From NCBI GenBank assembly GCA_017530275.1, contig JAFXMP010000070.1, positions 1-20,532 on the forward strand: a stretch of DNA of 20,532 bases, read 5' to 3'. Positions 20,531 to 20,532 of the stretch are shown here, piece after piece; within the stretch, counting starts at the first letter, position 1; the number at the start of each line of letters is the position of its first letter. Both the position numbers and the translations under genes were made by a program. Source of the DNA: Clostridia bacterium. Its GTDB lineage: Bacteria; Bacillota_A; Clostridia; Christensenellales; Aristaeellaceae. Under the pieces are notes generated by a model that did no database searches, was not told where the DNA came from, and worked only from the letters and a program-made list of their open reading frames with translations.

Positions 20531-20532
20531 CC

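Noticed and set aside
20525..20532. Run of eight C residues as a biological feature
   Set aside because: It is at the very edge of the sequence and is more likely a library or assembly artefact.

Overview
The window looks like part of a temperate tailed bacteriophage of an anaerobic, low-GC Gram-positive host, probably a gut clostridium. The reasons are strong GGAGG-type ribosome sites, small phage families typical of Firmicutes (DUF551, DUF6275, DUF3310, zinc ribbons), an oxygen-sensitive class III ribonucleotide reductase, and a tyrosine integrase beside a tRNA-derived attachment site. Function calls come from reading motifs; no database search was run.

Layout. (1) Bases 1-761 run rightward: the end of a tail-type protein gene, then a small secreted protein. 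(2) Bases 783-965 form a non-coding stretch dense in inverted repeats, a candidate structured RNA. (3) Bases 989-1829 are a complete type III toxin-antitoxin locus: a consensus promoter, three 42-nt antitoxin RNA repeats, a leaky terminator, a ToxN/AbiQ-family endoribonuclease and a second terminator. (4) Bases 1849-2113 hold a leftward terminator, the 5' half of a tRNA-Val(GAC) gene with its own promoter, and a 16-bp palindrome, followed by the integrase. Phage genes lie on both sides, so this is best read as attP of an unintegrated genome. (5) From 3532 to the right edge everything runs leftward as tightly overlapping early genes.

The early region has two parts. Bases 3532-12947 carry mostly small accessory genes: an AbrB/SpoVT-type regulator, DUF6275, many Cys-rich mini-proteins, two DUF551 genes (one frameshifted), a lipoprotein, an RNA ligase and a radical SAM protein. 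Bases 12957-20530 are a DNA-precursor module: dUTPase, NrdG, NrdD, a glutaredoxin-like thiol protein, DUF3310, ThyX, small unknown genes and the end of a cytosine methyltransferase.

Two of the precursor genes are split. dut carries an 838-nt and nrdD an 844-nt group I intron, each encoding an unrelated HNH homing endonuclease. In both, the exon/intron joins restore the protein exactly, the upstream exon ends in U, the intron ends in G, and a 7-bp P1 helix with the splice-site U-G wobble can be drawn. In dut the endonuclease lies inside the P1 loop and its coding sequence contains the internal guide sequence. In nrdD it lies after the catalytic core.

Together the genes make dNTPs without oxygen (NrdD/NrdG/redoxin), route dUTP to dTTP (dUTPase, ThyX), repair or modify RNA (RNA ligase, possibly the radical SAM protein) and guard the lysogen (ToxIN). 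An 18-bp palindrome occurs four times across the leftward region and is unexplained.
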